A DNA stretch of 64,000 nucleotides from Nocardioides piscis. Its GTDB lineage: Bacteria; Actinomycetota; Actinomycetes; Propionibacteriales; Nocardioidaceae. The DNA lies in assembly GCF_011300215.1 (NCBI RefSeq), contig NZ_CP049866.1, positions 1-64,000 on the forward strand, given 5' to 3'. Position numbers and translations under genes: made by a program. The notes under the pieces were generated by a model. The model had not been told where the DNA came from and did not search any database. It was given only the letters and a program-made list of their open reading frames with translations. Shown here piece after piece: positions 21,829 through 31,158 of this stretch; positions within the stretch are counted from its first letter, which is position 1; each line of letters opens with the position of its first letter.

Positions 21829-21928
21829 TACCGTTGGTACGTACTCAGAGTATGCGACGTACCGACGGTGGGCCAAACCTCGCCGCCGTGACTCCGACCA
21901 CAAGATGCTCGGCGACATACCGCCGGTA
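21829..21928. promoter_or_regulatory. Three TACCG-NN-GGTA operator palindromes
   Basis: TACCGTTGGTA (21829-21839), TACCGACGGTG (21860-21870) and TACCGCCGGTA (21918-21928) lie in the divergent promoter region. Centres are 31 and 58 bp apart. They match the size and symmetry of TetR-family operators and probably mediate autoregulation plus control of the gene at 21805. Confidence 0.65.
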
Positions 21929-21946
21929 GGTCATAGACTCCGACAG

Positions 21947-22660
21947 ATGAGCAAGTCCTCGGCGTCCAAGCTGATCCCCAAGGTTCCCGGCGTGCCCACG
22001 CCCCGGGTGCCGAAGGTGTCGAGCCGTCGGGCGCAATACTCGGCCAGCACCAAGCGCGCCCTCGTCGACGTGGCGCAGGACCTGTTCACCGAGCAGGGCT
22101 ACGCCGCGACGTCCCTCGACCAGATCGTGGCGGGCGCCCGCGTCACCAAGGGTGCGCTCTATCACCACTTCTCGGGCAAGCAGGCCCTCTTCGAGGAGAT
22201 CTTCCAACAGATCGAGGCCGCCGCCGACAAGGAGATCAAGCGGAGCCTGAAGGGCGAGCGTGACCCGTGGCTCAAGGCACAGGCCGGGCTCCGCGCGTTC
22301 CTCGAGGTGGTGCAGCAGCCCGGCTACCGCCGGATCGTCATCCAGGACGGTCCTTCGGTGCTCGGCTTCGAACGCTTCCGCGACCAGGAGGAGCGCTCGA
22401 CGTTCGCCACCGTCAACCAGATCGTGCACGACGTGTTGTCCGCCGGCATCTGGCACCTCGACGAGGAGATGCTGCAGACCTTCGCCCGCATCTTCTTCGG
22501 TGCCCTGTCGTCGGCCGGACACACGGTTGCCGCCAGCGCCGACCCAGCGATGGCAGCCAAGCGCGTGGAGACCGCGATCGGCTTCATCCTCACCGGGTTG
22601 CAGGCGGTCGAGAAGGCCGGCGTCGAGCTGCCCGACCTGACCGCCGAGTCAGACGACTGA
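21947..22660 (+). CDS. TetR-family transcriptional repressor
   Basis: This is a 237-residue regulator with an unusual Lys/Pro/Val-rich N-terminal extension of about 28 residues (KLIPKVPGVPTPRVPKV) before the HTH. The DNA-binding domain reads RALVDVAQDLFTEQGYAATS, LDQIVAGARVTKGALYHHFSG. The C-terminal helical ligand domain runs to TGLQAVEKAGVELPD. The basic extension may add minor-groove contacts, which is an inference. It likely binds the three palindromes in its own upstream region and represses the divergent gene; its ligand is unknown. Confidence 0.93.
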   Translation: MSKSSASKLIPKVPGVPTPRVPKVSSRRAQYSASTKRALVDVAQDLFTEQGYAATSLDQIVAGARVTKGALYHHFSGKQALFEEIFQQIEAAADKEIKRSLKGERDPWLKAQAGLRAFLEVVQQPGYRRIVIQDGPSVLGFERFRDQEERSTFATVNQIVHDVLSAGIWHLDEEMLQTFARIFFGALSSAGHTVAASADPAMAAKRVETAIGFILTGLQAVEKAGVELPDLTAESDD

Positions 22661-22675
22661 GGCTGCTTCGGACGC

Positions 22676-23700
22676 CTACTTCGACCAGGTGACGTCGCCG
22701 GTCCCCTGGGGGACCAGCTCGATCCAGACCCGGCCGGCAGGCACGCTCAGCTCCCCCTTCTTGGTCGAGAGCTCAATCTGGCCGGTCAGGCCGTCCTTGC
22801 TCCAGGTCGCCTGGACGACCTTGCCGTCGTGGAAGAGCTGTGCGGGACCCTTGCCCTCGAACTTCGTCTCAGGCACGGGATATCCCGAGGGGTCGCGATA
22901 GCCGGCGTCACCGACCCGGACCCGCAGCACCAGCACGCTGGTCGCCGGGAACTCGTCGCCGTCCGCGGCATAGCTGTTGGTGTTGACGTACTTCCCACCC
23001 TGCTTGCCGCCCTGGAAGGCCCAGCTCGTCGTGTGCCCCCGAAGAAGGCGCTGAGGCTGCGCGCGGGCTTCTTGCCGGGGAAGTCGGCCGGGGTGCCGAA
23101 GTCGAGGTAGGGCTTGGGCGCCTTGCCGCCCTTGATGCCCTTGGCGATCTCGCCCGGCCGCGAGAAGAGGTTGTACGGCGCTGAGCGGCTCGTCTCCCGA
23201 TAGATCCCCTTGGCCCCCTCGGTGACCCAGGGGATGCCGGCCTTCCTGACCCGGTCGAGCGTGATCTGGGCGGCTCCGCTGGTGACCACGTGGGCACCGA
23301 CCGGCACGATCCCGATGTCGCTGGCGCGCATCGACCGCACCGGGCCGACCACGGGTGGGAGCTTCGAGTAGTAGAAGGCGGCCAGTCGGGTCATCCCGCC
23401 CTCGACGAGCTCCTCGACGACCATGTCCGCGGAGCCGAGGCCGACCTGCGGAGCACTGGAGGAGGTGTTGTCGACCTTGGTCACGAGCACCGGGTGCTTG
23501 GGATAGGACCCCTTGACCTCCAGGCCGGTGAGCGGCCAGAGCGCCGGCGGGTCCTCGGCAACCTCGGCGGCGGTCGTGGGCTCGCCCGAGGTGGGGGCGC
23601 TGTCCTCGGTGGGCTCCTTGTCGCCGCCGCAGGCGGCCAGGCCGCCCAGAAGGGCAGTGGCCGTCAGCGCGGCGAGCGATAGACGCAGGCGGGAGTGCAA
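22676..23700 (-). CDS. DUF3048 lipoprotein (YerB-like), one-base frameshift
   Basis: A lipoprotein signal with lipobox ALLGGLAACGG precedes a DUF3048 domain: PVLVTKVDNTSSSAPQVGLG, DMVVEELVEGGMTRLAAFY, PPVVGPVRSMRASDI and NLFSRPGEIAKG. At the GGGGG run complementary to 23036-23040, SAFFGG continues in the next frame as HTTSWAFQGGKQGGKYVN; one additional G restores about 341 residues, ending GTGDVTWSK. The start is a TTG with GGAG eight bases upstream. YerB-like proteins are found at the cell surface, function unknown. The intact C-terminal part (residues from LVLRVRVGDAGYRDPSG) shows no other damage. Confidence 0.83.
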
Positions 23701-23802
23701 GGGGGTGCTCCGATCACAGGGGCGGAAAGTCTGGGGAAAGTGTCACTGTCCGGCCAAGGGCGGCGGGTGAGGCGCGCCGCGGGTGTGGCTGGCGCCACTG
23801 GC

Positions 23803-23838
23803 GACGGGCGCAGCCACCGCTGGGTGGCCGCGCCCGTC
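23803..23838 (-). terminator. Hairpin terminator of the NlpC/P60 gene
   Basis: GACGGGCGCAGCCACC pairs with GGTGGCCGCGCCCGTC (15 of 16 positions) around a GCTG loop, twelve bases past the hydrolase stop. There is no T-run. Confidence 0.7.
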
Positions 23839-23849
23839 ACCGGGCTCGC

Positions 23850-24380
23850 TCAGCGGCGCAGTGTGCCACCGAACCAGCTGCTCGTCCACGGCGCTGCGAC
23901 CGTCACCCGCCGGCCGGAACCGGGCGAGTGCACCATCATCGCGCGCCCGTTCTTGAAGCCGATGAAGATCGCTGCGTGATAGACGTTGCCGCCGCTGTGG
24001 AAGAACATCAGGTCACCGGGGCGCATGTTGTGCTTGGCGATCCGACGGGTCGCGCCGGCTTGGGCGTCGGACGTGCGAGGGACGCTGACGCCGGCGCGGC
24101 CATAGCTGTAGGCGATCAGGCCGGAGCAGTCGAAGGCGTTCGGGCCGGCGGCGCCATACGCATAGACGTCTCCCCGCTGGTTGAGGGCGATCTGCTGAGC
24201 AGTCAGGATCCGTGAGTTCAGCCTCTTCGCGGCCGCGGCGGGGGCACGACGTTCGGAGGTCTCCGCGGCGGACGCCGCAGTGGCGGGCGCGATCGCGACG
24301 GCCGTGGAGGCCATCGAGAGACCGAGCAGGGCGAGGGCGCCGGAGCGCAGGGTCGAGCTGATGCGACGGGTCGCAGGCAT
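23850..24380 (-). CDS. Secreted NlpC/P60 peptidoglycan endopeptidase
   Basis: A cell-wall hydrolase of 176 residues. The signal peptide is SGALALLGLSMASTAVAIAP through AASAAE. The NlpC/P60 domain has the catalytic Cys in FDCSGLIAYSYGRAG, His in VYHAAIFIG, and a polar third residue (MMVHSPGSG). It cleaves the peptide stem of peptidoglycan outside the membrane. The protein is short, with only about 40 residues between signal and domain and no LysM or SH3 part, so cell-wall targeting would be by the domain itself. Its mRNA leader carries a likely c-di-AMP riboswitch, a known control for such hydrolases. Confidence 0.92.
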   Translation of the reverse strand: MPATRRISSTLRSGALALLGLSMASTAVAIAPATAASAAETSERRAPAAAAKRLNSRILTAQQIALNQRGDVYAYGAAGPNAFDCSGLIAYSYGRAGVSVPRTSDAQAGATRRIAKHNMRPGDLMFFHSGGNVYHAAIFIGFKNGRAMMVHSPGSGRRVTVAAPWTSSWFGGTLRR

Positions 24381-24383
24381 GGC

Positions 24384-24545
24384 AAAGTCCTTTCCCACGC
24401 CTGTGAGGTGAGCTGTCGGGTTGGAGCTGGAAAGTGCTCCGCCACCTGGTGGTGGCTTCACCCCGAGCCGTCCGCTGGCTGCGGCCGGCAGTGGAACCTG
24501 TGGGTCCCCACTCCTGCCCGAACATCGTGGTATCAGGGGGTCCGC
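24384..24545 (-). ncRNA. Probable cyclic-di-AMP riboswitch (ydaO/yuaA class) in NlpC/P60 leader
   Basis: The minus-strand leader contains the hallmark 3' block CCCGACAGCTCACCTCACAG then GCGTGGGAAAGGA, matching the ydaO pattern CCGUCAGCU-ACCU-GUAGGCGU, and upstream GGCTCGGGGTGAAGCC, matching the GGGUGAA element. It ends close to the hydrolase start, allowing control of translation or early termination. In actinobacteria this class usually precedes cell-wall hydrolases, which fits. Boundaries are approximate. The remaining 24546-24805 stretch shows no gene; a small C-rich hairpin near 24690-24715 could terminate fabG. Confidence 0.75.
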
Positions 24546-24805
24546 TCCGGGCGGGCAGGACTCGGCGTTGCCCGGGCGGGATATCGGTTGTGTGATGCCT
24601 CCACCCGGCGTCGGCCGGAGGTTGAGGCGTCCACGAAGGTAGGCAAACCAGGGCCGGAAATCCAAGTTTCCACCACGTCCACTCGCCCTCCCCCGCGACT
24701 GCAGGCGGGGATCGGGGCGTCTGAGTGAGCAGGGTCATACGCCGCGAGCGGTGCGTGAGGCGGGTGCGGGTCGCGCAGAAGCAGCCCCACTCACCGCCCG
24801 GTGCG

Positions 24806-25573
24806 TCAGCCGAGCTTGGCCCCGCCGTCGACGTAGAGGGTCTGGCCGGTGATGTAGGAGGCCTCGTCGCTGCACAGGAAGGCCGCGGCCGCGGCGATGT
24901 CCTCGGGGTAGCCCACCCGGCGGACGGGGTTGGCGTCCGCGTTCATCTTGCGGAAGTCGTCGACGTCGATCTTGAGCCGCGCGGCGGTCGCGTCGGTCAT
25001 CTCGGTGGCGATGAAGCCGGGGGCGACGGCGTTGGCATTGATGCCGTAGGGGCCGAGCTCGATCCCGAGCGTGCGGGTGAAGCCCTGGATCCCCATCTTG
25101 GCGGCGGAGTAGTTGGCCTGGCCGCGAGCGCCGAGCGCGTTGACGCTGGAGAGGTTGAGGATCTTGCCGTACTTCTGCTCGACGAAGTGCTTCTGGGCGG
25201 CCTTGGTCATGTTGAAGGCGCCCTTGAGGTGCACGTTCATCACGAGGTCCCAGTCGTCCTCGGTCATCTTGAAGAGCAGGTTGTCGCGGGTGATGCCGGC
25301 GTTGTTGACCAGGATGTGGATGCCGCCCAGCTCGCTGACGACACGCTCGACCGCTTCGCCGGCAGCCGTGGAGTTGGAGACGTCGCAGCCGACGCCGATC
25401 GCCTTGGCACCGTCGGCCAGCTCGAGCCGCTCTGCGGCCTCCGAGGCGGCGCTCTCGTCGAGGTCGAGGATGGCCACCGACGCGCCTTCGCTGGCGAACC
25501 GCTGCGCCGTACCGAACCCGATGCCGCGTGCGGCTCCGGTGATGACTGCGACGCGACCGTCAAAGCGACCCAT
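24806..25573 (-). CDS. fabG: 3-oxoacyl-ACP reductase (FabG-type short-chain dehydrogenase)
   Basis: This is a 255-residue NAD(P)H-dependent SDR. The nucleotide motif is TGAARGIGFG, with NNAG in ILVNNAGITRD, catalytic Ser in LNLSSVNALG and Tyr-X-X-X-Lys in QANYSAAKMG. The C-terminus YITGQTLYVDGG is the standard FabG ending. It most likely reduces 3-oxoacyl-ACP in fatty-acid or polyketide synthesis, but SDR substrate calls from sequence alone are weak, and a steroid or acetoacetyl-CoA role is possible. No other fatty acid gene is adjacent; it appears monocistronic. Confidence 0.9.
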   Translation of the reverse strand: MGRFDGRVAVITGAARGIGFGTAQRFASEGASVAILDLDESAASEAAERLELADGAKAIGVGCDVSNSTAAGEAVERVVSELGGIHILVNNAGITRDNLLFKMTEDDWDLVMNVHLKGAFNMTKAAQKHFVEQKYGKILNLSSVNALGARGQANYSAAKMGIQGFTRTLGIELGPYGINANAVAPGFIATEMTDATAARLKIDVDDFRKMNADANPVRRVGYPEDIAAAAAFLCSDEASYITGQTLYVDGGAKLG

Positions 25574-25621
25574 GGTGACTCCTCAAGACTTAGATCTGGA
25601 CGGCCCGACCCTAAGCCATGC

Positions 25622-26743
25622 CTAGTAGCCCCAGGGTCGCGGCTCGTCCCAGGCCAGGACGTGGCCCCAGTGCTCGTTCTTCGCGAGCCTGACGAGCACG
25701 TCCTCATCCAAGCTGCGGGGATCGAAGGTGGAGAGCACAGCGCGCGGCAGCCCGTTGTCGCAGGTCTCGGTGTGGGCGATCAGAAGGCGGTCCTCGAGAC
25801 CGTCGACGAGAGAGACACCGCCCCGGCTCCCCGGGACTCTCACCGTCCTGACCTGCCCCTTCGCGTTCTCGCGGGTGATGAAGGAGCCGCCGCACGGGCC
25901 GTTCCCCTCGTAGTAGGAGGTGCCGCCGACCTGACGGACGTCAGTGTCCTCCCAGCTCGGACCCCGGAATCCGGGCCTGTTGCTCCGTCGCATCCTGGCC
26001 ATCGCCGTCACCGCGCCGTCCAGCCCGACGGTCACGAGCCGGGAGCCCTTGCGCGAGTAGCAGGACGCGAGCAGTGCGGTGTCGCTGTACCACCGCAGGG
26101 GTCGGCACTGCCCCGGCGTCGCGACCCGGTGAGGCGAGGCGCCGTCAAGCGGAAGCACGAGCAGGGCCCTCCCCTCGGCCACCACGGCGGACGTGCCGTC
26201 GGGGGTGGTGATCGCGCCACCCTGGCCCGCACGTCCGAGGGTGGTGCGGGTGCCGTCCCAGGCGATCGAGAGGATCCTGCCGCCCAGCGTCTGGGTCAGC
26301 ACGCCGGAGCCGTCAGGACGCAGACCGGTGGCCATCTCGGCCTTCGGCAGGGCCAGCGTCCGGGTGGCGCCCGTCTCGAGATCCAGGTGGATCGCCTGCT
26401 TGCGCGCCAGACTGACGTAGCGCTTGAGCAGGGCCGTCCGGGCCGACGGGTCCCAGCCGATCAGGGTGAAGTTTCCCGGGTCGACGTTGTTCTTCGGCGC
26501 TTGCCTCGTCGTGCGGTGAAGCGGGTGCCGCACCCCGTCCGGCGAGATGAGCTCGAGGCTGCGCGCTCGCACGCTGAGCTCGGCGCCCTGCTCGACCCGG
26601 CCACGGATCACCGTCGCCAGCACCCAGCCGTCACCGACCTGGTCCCACGGGACTCCGCTGCGCCCAGCGGCGGTGGTCGCCGTGGCGGGCGCCAGCACGG
26701 CGAGGATCAACAAGGCCAGCAACGGCCCGAACAGCTTCGACAT
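25622..26743 (-). CDS. Secreted WD40/TolB-like beta-propeller protein
   Basis: Signal peptide LLALLILAVLAPATATTAAG leads a 373-residue protein. The body holds repeated short beta-strand units in the style of TolB or lipoprotein LpqB propellers (LPKAEMATGLRPDGSGVLTQ, ITTPDGTSAVVAEGRALLVL, LVTVGLDGAVTAM). Cysteine pairs in GQCRPLRW, ASCYSRK and GPCGGS may form disulfides. No catalytic motif was seen and the function is unknown. The start chosen is the ATG at 26743, which begins directly with the signal sequence; an ATG ten codons upstream is less likely. It lies in its own transcription unit. Confidence 0.8.
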   Translation of the reverse strand: MSKLFGPLLALLILAVLAPATATTAAGRSGVPWDQVGDGWVLATVIRGRVEQGAELSVRARSLELISPDGVRHPLHRTTRQAPKNNVDPGNFTLIGWDPSARTALLKRYVSLARKQAIHLDLETGATRTLALPKAEMATGLRPDGSGVLTQTLGGRILSIAWDGTRTTLGRAGQGGAITTPDGTSAVVAEGRALLVLPLDGASPHRVATPGQCRPLRWYSDTALLASCYSRKGSRLVTVGLDGAVTAMARMRRSNRPGFRGPSWEDTDVRQVGGTSYYEGNGPCGGSFITRENAKGQVRTVRVPGSRGGVSLVDGLEDRLLIAHTETCDNGLPRAVLSTFDPRSLDEDVLVRLAKNEHWGHVLAWDEPRPWGY

Positions 26744-26816
26744 GTGGGGTCCCCCTCGATCGGTGTGTGTCATCGAAGACGTGCCGTCCCCGTGATCGGT
26801 TGCGTCCGCCCGCCGA

Positions 26817-27227
26817 TCAGTTCAGTGCTGCCCTGAGGCGAGCCCCCACGTTGGCCATCTCACCCTCGGCATACTTCGTCCGCGGCCAGAAGAAGCCGCG
26901 CAGCCCGTCACCCTTGGTCCGCGGGACGACGTGGAGGTGCAGGTGTGGCACCGACTGGCTGACGGTGTTGTTGATCGCCACGAACGACCCCTGCGCACCG
27001 AGCGCATCCTTGACGGCCGTCGCGATCTCCTGCGCCGCTGCGAGGAAGCCGTCGCGCAGCGCGGCCGGCAGGTCGGGCAGCGTCTCGACGTGCTGGCGTG
27101 GGACCAGCAGCACGTGACCCTTGAACACCGGCCGCCGGTCGAGGAAGGCCACGAAGTCGTCACGCTCGAGCACCAGCTCTCCCGCCACCTCGCCGGAGAC
27201 GATGCCGCAGAAGACGCAGTCAGCCAT
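26817..27227 (-). CDS. HIT family nucleotide hydrolase
   Basis: A 136-residue histidine-triad protein: zinc-binding CVFCGIVSGE at the N-terminus and the catalytic triad HLHLHVVP near residue 98. It resembles HINT-type phosphoramidases, which hydrolyse AMP-lysine or similar nucleoside phosphoramidates in the cytoplasm. The length and motif are standard. The gene is divergent from the plus-strand gene at 27263, sharing a 35-bp intergenic region that leaves little room for two promoters, suggesting overlapping control elements. Confidence 0.93.
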   Translation of the reverse strand: MADCVFCGIVSGEVAGELVLERDDFVAFLDRRPVFKGHVLLVPRQHVETLPDLPAALRDGFLAAAQEIATAVKDALGAQGSFVAINNTVSQSVPHLHLHVVPRTKGDGLRGFFWPRTKYAEGEMANVGARLRAALN

Positions 27228-27262
27228 GTCGCGGAGGCTAGCCGCTGGCTAGTCTCGAGGCG

Positions 27263-27784
27263 ATGCAGACCTTCCTGCCGTATGCCGACTTCGAGCGCTC
27301 CGCGCGCTCGCTGGACCCCAAGCGGCTGGGCAAGCAGCGCGTCGAGGCGATTCAGGTGGTCCGTGCGGTCACGGTGCCCGACTACGGCTGGCGCCACCAC
27401 CCGGCGGCGCTGATGTGGAAGGGCCACGAAGAGGCCCTCGGCCGCTACGGCCTCGTCTGCTGCGAGGTCTGGACCGAGCTGGGCTTCGCAGACACGTGCG
27501 CGGCGACGATCGCCACCGACCTGCGCACGGCCGGCGTGGAGACCATCCGCACACAGGCCGAGCTGACCGAGGTAGGTGCGCTCCCCCCTTGGCTCGGCGA
27601 CGAGGCGTTGCACCTCAGCCACCGCTCGGCACTGGTCCGCAAGGACCCCGACTTCTACAGCAGCCGTTTCCCCGATGCCCCCGACGACCTGCCCTACGTC
27701 TGGCCCGTGCGCTCCGAGGCGACTCTCGAGGCCGAGCGTCGTCGGGAGGCAAGAAGCGACCGGGAGACCCGGCGGCCGGGTTGA
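27263..27784 (+). CDS. MSMEG_6728-type conserved protein (pyrimidine-dimer glycosylase-like fold)
   Basis: A 173-residue protein of the actinobacterial MSMEG_6728 family, beginning MQTFLPYADFERSARSLDP. The N-terminal KRLGKQRVEAIQVVRAV, then HHPAALMWKGHEEALGRYG, resembles the pyrimidine-dimer glycosylase/DUF1722-like fold, where the N-terminal amine is used in catalysis; here the residue after Met is Gln, so the glycosylase chemistry is doubtful. The C-terminus is basic and Arg-rich. It stands in a short intergenic gap opposite the HIT gene. Function is unproven; a role in DNA damage is only a guess. Confidence 0.8.
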   Translation: MQTFLPYADFERSARSLDPKRLGKQRVEAIQVVRAVTVPDYGWRHHPAALMWKGHEEALGRYGLVCCEVWTELGFADTCAATIATDLRTAGVETIRTQAELTEVGALPPWLGDEALHLSHRSALVRKDPDFYSSRFPDAPDDLPYVWPVRSEATLEAERRREARSDRETRRPG

Positions 27785-27808
27785 GGACGCTGTGACCGGC
27801 ACAGCCCG

Positions 27809-27930
27809 CCTGAGGTCGCCTGGGGCCCGGACGGCGACCCGCTGGCCCTTGCGACCGTGGACTTCGGCAAGATCCCCGACGAGATCTGGGCGGTCGGCGA
27901 GGACGGCGGGGGCGGATCCGGTCAGAGCTG
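27809..27930 (+). pseudogene. Possible 3' remnant of a lost gene
   Basis: One plus frame reads as coding sequence (PEVAWGPDGDPLALATVDFG, KIPDEIWAVGEDGGG) but has an in-frame stop directly upstream, no start codon, and runs into the convergent LLM gene. It may be a decayed gene end; it could also be chance coding-like high-GC sequence. Confidence 0.25.
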
Positions 27931-28809
27931 GGACAGGGGTTCCACGACGTGCTCGCCGAGGGACCTGACGAAGGCGACGGGGTCGCCGCCCAGAGGCATC
28001 ACGTGCACCTCGTCGACACCGACGTCGGCCAGGGCTCGCATCTCCTCGACGAAGGCGGCGCCTCCGGCCGGGTCCTGTGCGACGGCACCGTTGTAGAGCA
28101 CCGTCCTGCTGATCTCGTCGTAGGGACGACCCTCCCGCTCGCACCAGTCGCGAAGCACGGCGAGCTTGTGGGCGACCTCGTGGGGACCGGCGCCGGCGCC
28201 TGCGAAGACGTTGCAGGCGTCGGCATACTTCGCGACCAGTCGCAGCGTCTTTCTCTCACCGCCGCCGCCGACCATGATCGGCGGGTGCGGCCTGCGGAGG
28301 GGCTGGGGCGCGTTGATCGTCTCGGCCAGCTGGTAGTGCTTCCCGGCGTAGGGGCCGTTGTCGTCGCTCCACATCTGGCGCACGATCTGGATGGTCTCCT
28401 CGAGCCGCTCGAACCGTTCGGCCACCGGTGGGAAGGGGACGCCGAGGGCGCGATGCTCGCGCTCGTACCACGCGGCGCCGATGCCGAGAGCGGCCCGCCC
28501 GCCGGAGAGCACGTCGAGCGTCGAGACGATCTTGGCGAGCAGGCCGGGGTGGCGGTAGGTCACCCCGGTCATCAGGAGCTGGAGCTCCACCGACGTGGTG
28601 TGCGCCGCCAGGAACCCGAGCGCGGTGTAGCCCTCGAGCATCGGGTCCTCCGCGCCCGCCAAGAACTCGAGCTGGAAGTAGTGGTCCATGAACGAGAGGT
28701 TGTCGAGCCCGGACTCCTCGGCCGCCCTGCCTGTCGCGGCCAGGGCGGGCCCGATCGCTGCAGGGCCGCCGGGGAGGTCGAAGTTCACCAGGTGTACGCC
28801 GAGCTTCAT
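27922..28809 (-). CDS. LLM-class F420-dependent oxidoreductase
   Basis: This is a TIM-barrel luciferase-like flavin or F420 enzyme of 295 residues. Typical segments are MKLGVHLVNFD, MTGVTYRHPGLLAKIVSTLD, ALGIGAAWYEREHRALG and PPIMVGGGGERKTLRLVAKY, all found in LLM monooxygenases and F420-dependent dehydrogenases. Actinomycetes use many F420-linked members. The substrate cannot be predicted. It is transcribed alone; the multicopper oxidase gene lies about 100 bases upstream on the same strand and could be cotranscribed, but no overlap supports that. Confidence 0.9.
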   Translation of the reverse strand: MKLGVHLVNFDLPGGPAAIGPALAATGRAAEESGLDNLSFMDHYFQLEFLAGAEDPMLEGYTALGFLAAHTTSVELQLLMTGVTYRHPGLLAKIVSTLDVLSGGRAALGIGAAWYEREHRALGVPFPPVAERFERLEETIQIVRQMWSDDNGPYAGKHYQLAETINAPQPLRRPHPPIMVGGGGERKTLRLVAKYADACNVFAGAGAGPHEVAHKLAVLRDWCEREGRPYDEISRTVLYNGAVAQDPAGGAAFVEEMRALADVGVDEVHVMPLGGDPVAFVRSLGEHVVEPLSQL

Positions 28810-28915
28810 GTCTGCTCCTTCGGTCGGCGACGCGGATCGCGTCCCCCCAGACTTCCACGAGCACCGACGTCCACCGGATCACGCCGGTAGGGCTGCTCGT
28901 CGACCGGCAGCGCGC

Positions 28916-31014
28916 TCAGCCGTGCCGATCAGGCGGCTGCCCGGGCTGGTCCGGGCCGATCTGGCAGGGGCGCATCATCTCGTTGTCCTCGTGCTCGAGG
29001 ATGTGGCAGTGCCAGACATAGCGTCCGGCCGTCAGGAAGCTGGCCTTCACCCGCGTGACCTCGCCGGGGTAGGCGATGACGGTGTCCTTGACGCCCGCCT
29101 CCCAGGCCTCCGGGGCACGAGGGGAACCGACCAGTCTGGCAGGGGGCTCGGTCTCCCCGTCCTCGTTGGTGACGAGTGCCTGGCGGTCCACCACCTCGAA
29201 GGCGACCTCGTGGACGTGGACCGGGTGCGCGTCCGCGGTGAAGTTGTAGAACTCCCACACCTCGGTGCTCCCGCGGGTCGGGTTCTCGGTGACGTGGTCT
29301 GCCCACATCGCCTCCTGGGGCATGCCGTCGGCGCCGAGGGTGCCCAGCAGGGCCTGCGCCGGACCGTCCCAGGACGACGACATCCTCTCGATCAGTGCCA
29401 GCTGTCGCGTGACGGTCGCCGCCGGAAGCGGAGCGATGACGGGCAGCTGCAGGAACCGGGGTGGGGTCGATGGGTCGGGCGCGACGGCAGGAACGACCCG
29501 GAACTCCATCACCTGACCAGTGGAGGCGGGGTCTGCCACCTCGAAGGCCTCGGACGGCTCGCCACCACCGAAGGGTTCGTCGGGGCCGAGGTTGCCGAGC
29601 ACGTGGCTCCCGACCGGCACACCGGAGAAGTCGACGATGAGATCGGCCCGCTCGGCCAACCCGAGGAGCAGCTGGTTGCCGTGATCGGCAGTGAGGTTCA
29701 CCGGCGCGGGGAGGAAACCACCTTCGTTCCCGATCTGCCACACCTCGACCCCCGAGATGCCGGAGAAGTCGAGGATGAGGAACCGGGACTGGCAGCCGTT
29801 GAGCATGCGGAAGCGGTAGCGCCGCTGACGCACGGTCGTGAACGGCCAGGTGTTGCCATTGACCATCATCGTGTTGCCGAAGAACTCCGGATTCCAGATC
29901 GGCGACAGGTCGGTGTCCGGGATGAATCCGGGATCTGCGGCGGTCGCGCCGTCGAAGAACTCCCGGCTGTCGGGGTAGAACAACGATCCGTCGGCGTTGA
30001 AGGCCCTGTCCTGGATGGCGAGCGGGATCTCGCCGTACTCCTTGCGGGGAGGGAATGCATCACCTTCCTTGGGCGCCGGGCCAGGAAGGACTGCGGGCGT
30101 GCCGGATCGGGTGTCGAGCACGGCCTTGTCGCCGGAGGGACCGCCGCGGATGAGGTAGAACCCGGCAGGGCCGGCATAGACGTTGGCGCGTGTCATGCCC
30201 AGGGTGTGGTCGTGGTACCACTCGGTCCGGGCGCGGTCCGGGTTGGGATATTGGAAGGTCGCGAAGCCAGGACCCCACGACACCCCGAGCTTGGACGCCG
30301 CCTTGGCGGCGAAGAAGTCGTACCAGGTGCCCGTCGAGGCGTAGCCCGCCGGGATGTTCGTGGCGGCTGGTAGATACCACGCCTCCGGGTAGCCGTCGCT
30401 CTCGTCGCCCACGCCGACGGCACCGTGCAGGTGGGTGACCATGGGTACCGGGCCGGTGTAGGGCTGAGGGTCCTCGAGTGAGCTCGGTTGACCGTCGCGC
30501 TCGGCCGTGCCGCCCGCCGGGTTCGCCCAGTGCAGCGTGGGGTCGATCGGGAGGAGGTGTGGCAGATAGCGGCCGTTGGAGTCCACCAGGTCGTTGATCC
30601 ACTTGACCCGAACGGGTCGGTTCCACTGCGCCTCGATGGTCAGCGAGGGCGCGTTGTGGACCTTGAGTCCGCGCGCCGAGGCGGCCGTCACGGCGCCGTA
30701 CCCCCACACCGTGGTCGCCGGGAGGCTCGGGGGAGGATCTGCTGCGCGAACTGCCTCATCGAGATCTCGTAGTAGTCGGCGTTTGCACCGCCTTGTTGCC
30801 TGACGGTCCCTGCGCGGGGCATCACCGGCGGGACCAGCAGGCGGCTGACGAACTTGGGGATCTCCTCGGGGGAGAGCGTGCCGCCAGGGATGGCGGCCAG
30901 GGCCTGCGTCGCTCCCCCGGGCATCTTGGAGTAGAGGACGAAGCCCGCCCCCACGCCCGCCGCCGCTCGGATGAACGTGCGTCGACCGAACAGCACCGGA
31001 TCTCGATCTGACAT
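28916..31014 (-). CDS. Tat-exported multicopper oxidase, one-base frameshift
   Basis: This is a laccase- or phenoxazinone-synthase-like oxidase exported folded by the Tat path (FGRRTFIRAAAGVG). Copper ligands are present in VTHLHGAVG, TEWYHDHTLGM, AHPVHVHEVAFE and VWHCHILEHEDNEMM, covering the trinuclear and type 1 sites. A GGGGG run on the plus strand at 30729-30733 splits the frame: QQILP ends and continues as PSLPATTVWGYG; one additional base rejoins about 700 residues. Three cupredoxin domains are expected. Copper tolerance or oxidation of phenols or Mn is possible. The remainder has no further lesions. Confidence 0.85.
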
Positions 31015-31158
31015 GCCGCCCTCCCTCGTGACTCGGCCACGAACGTGGCCAGCGCGTCCACACCGAAGGTAGGACGAAGGGACGCCCACACACATGCCGC
31101 ATATGCGGGATCTGTGGGCTCGGGGATGCAGACCGGACCGACGCTCGCCCGGCCCTCG

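Noticed and set aside
24725..26836. 703-codon plus-strand open frame across fabG
   Set aside because: It is the mirror of two convincing minus-strand genes (fabG and the propeller protein), a normal effect of high GC.
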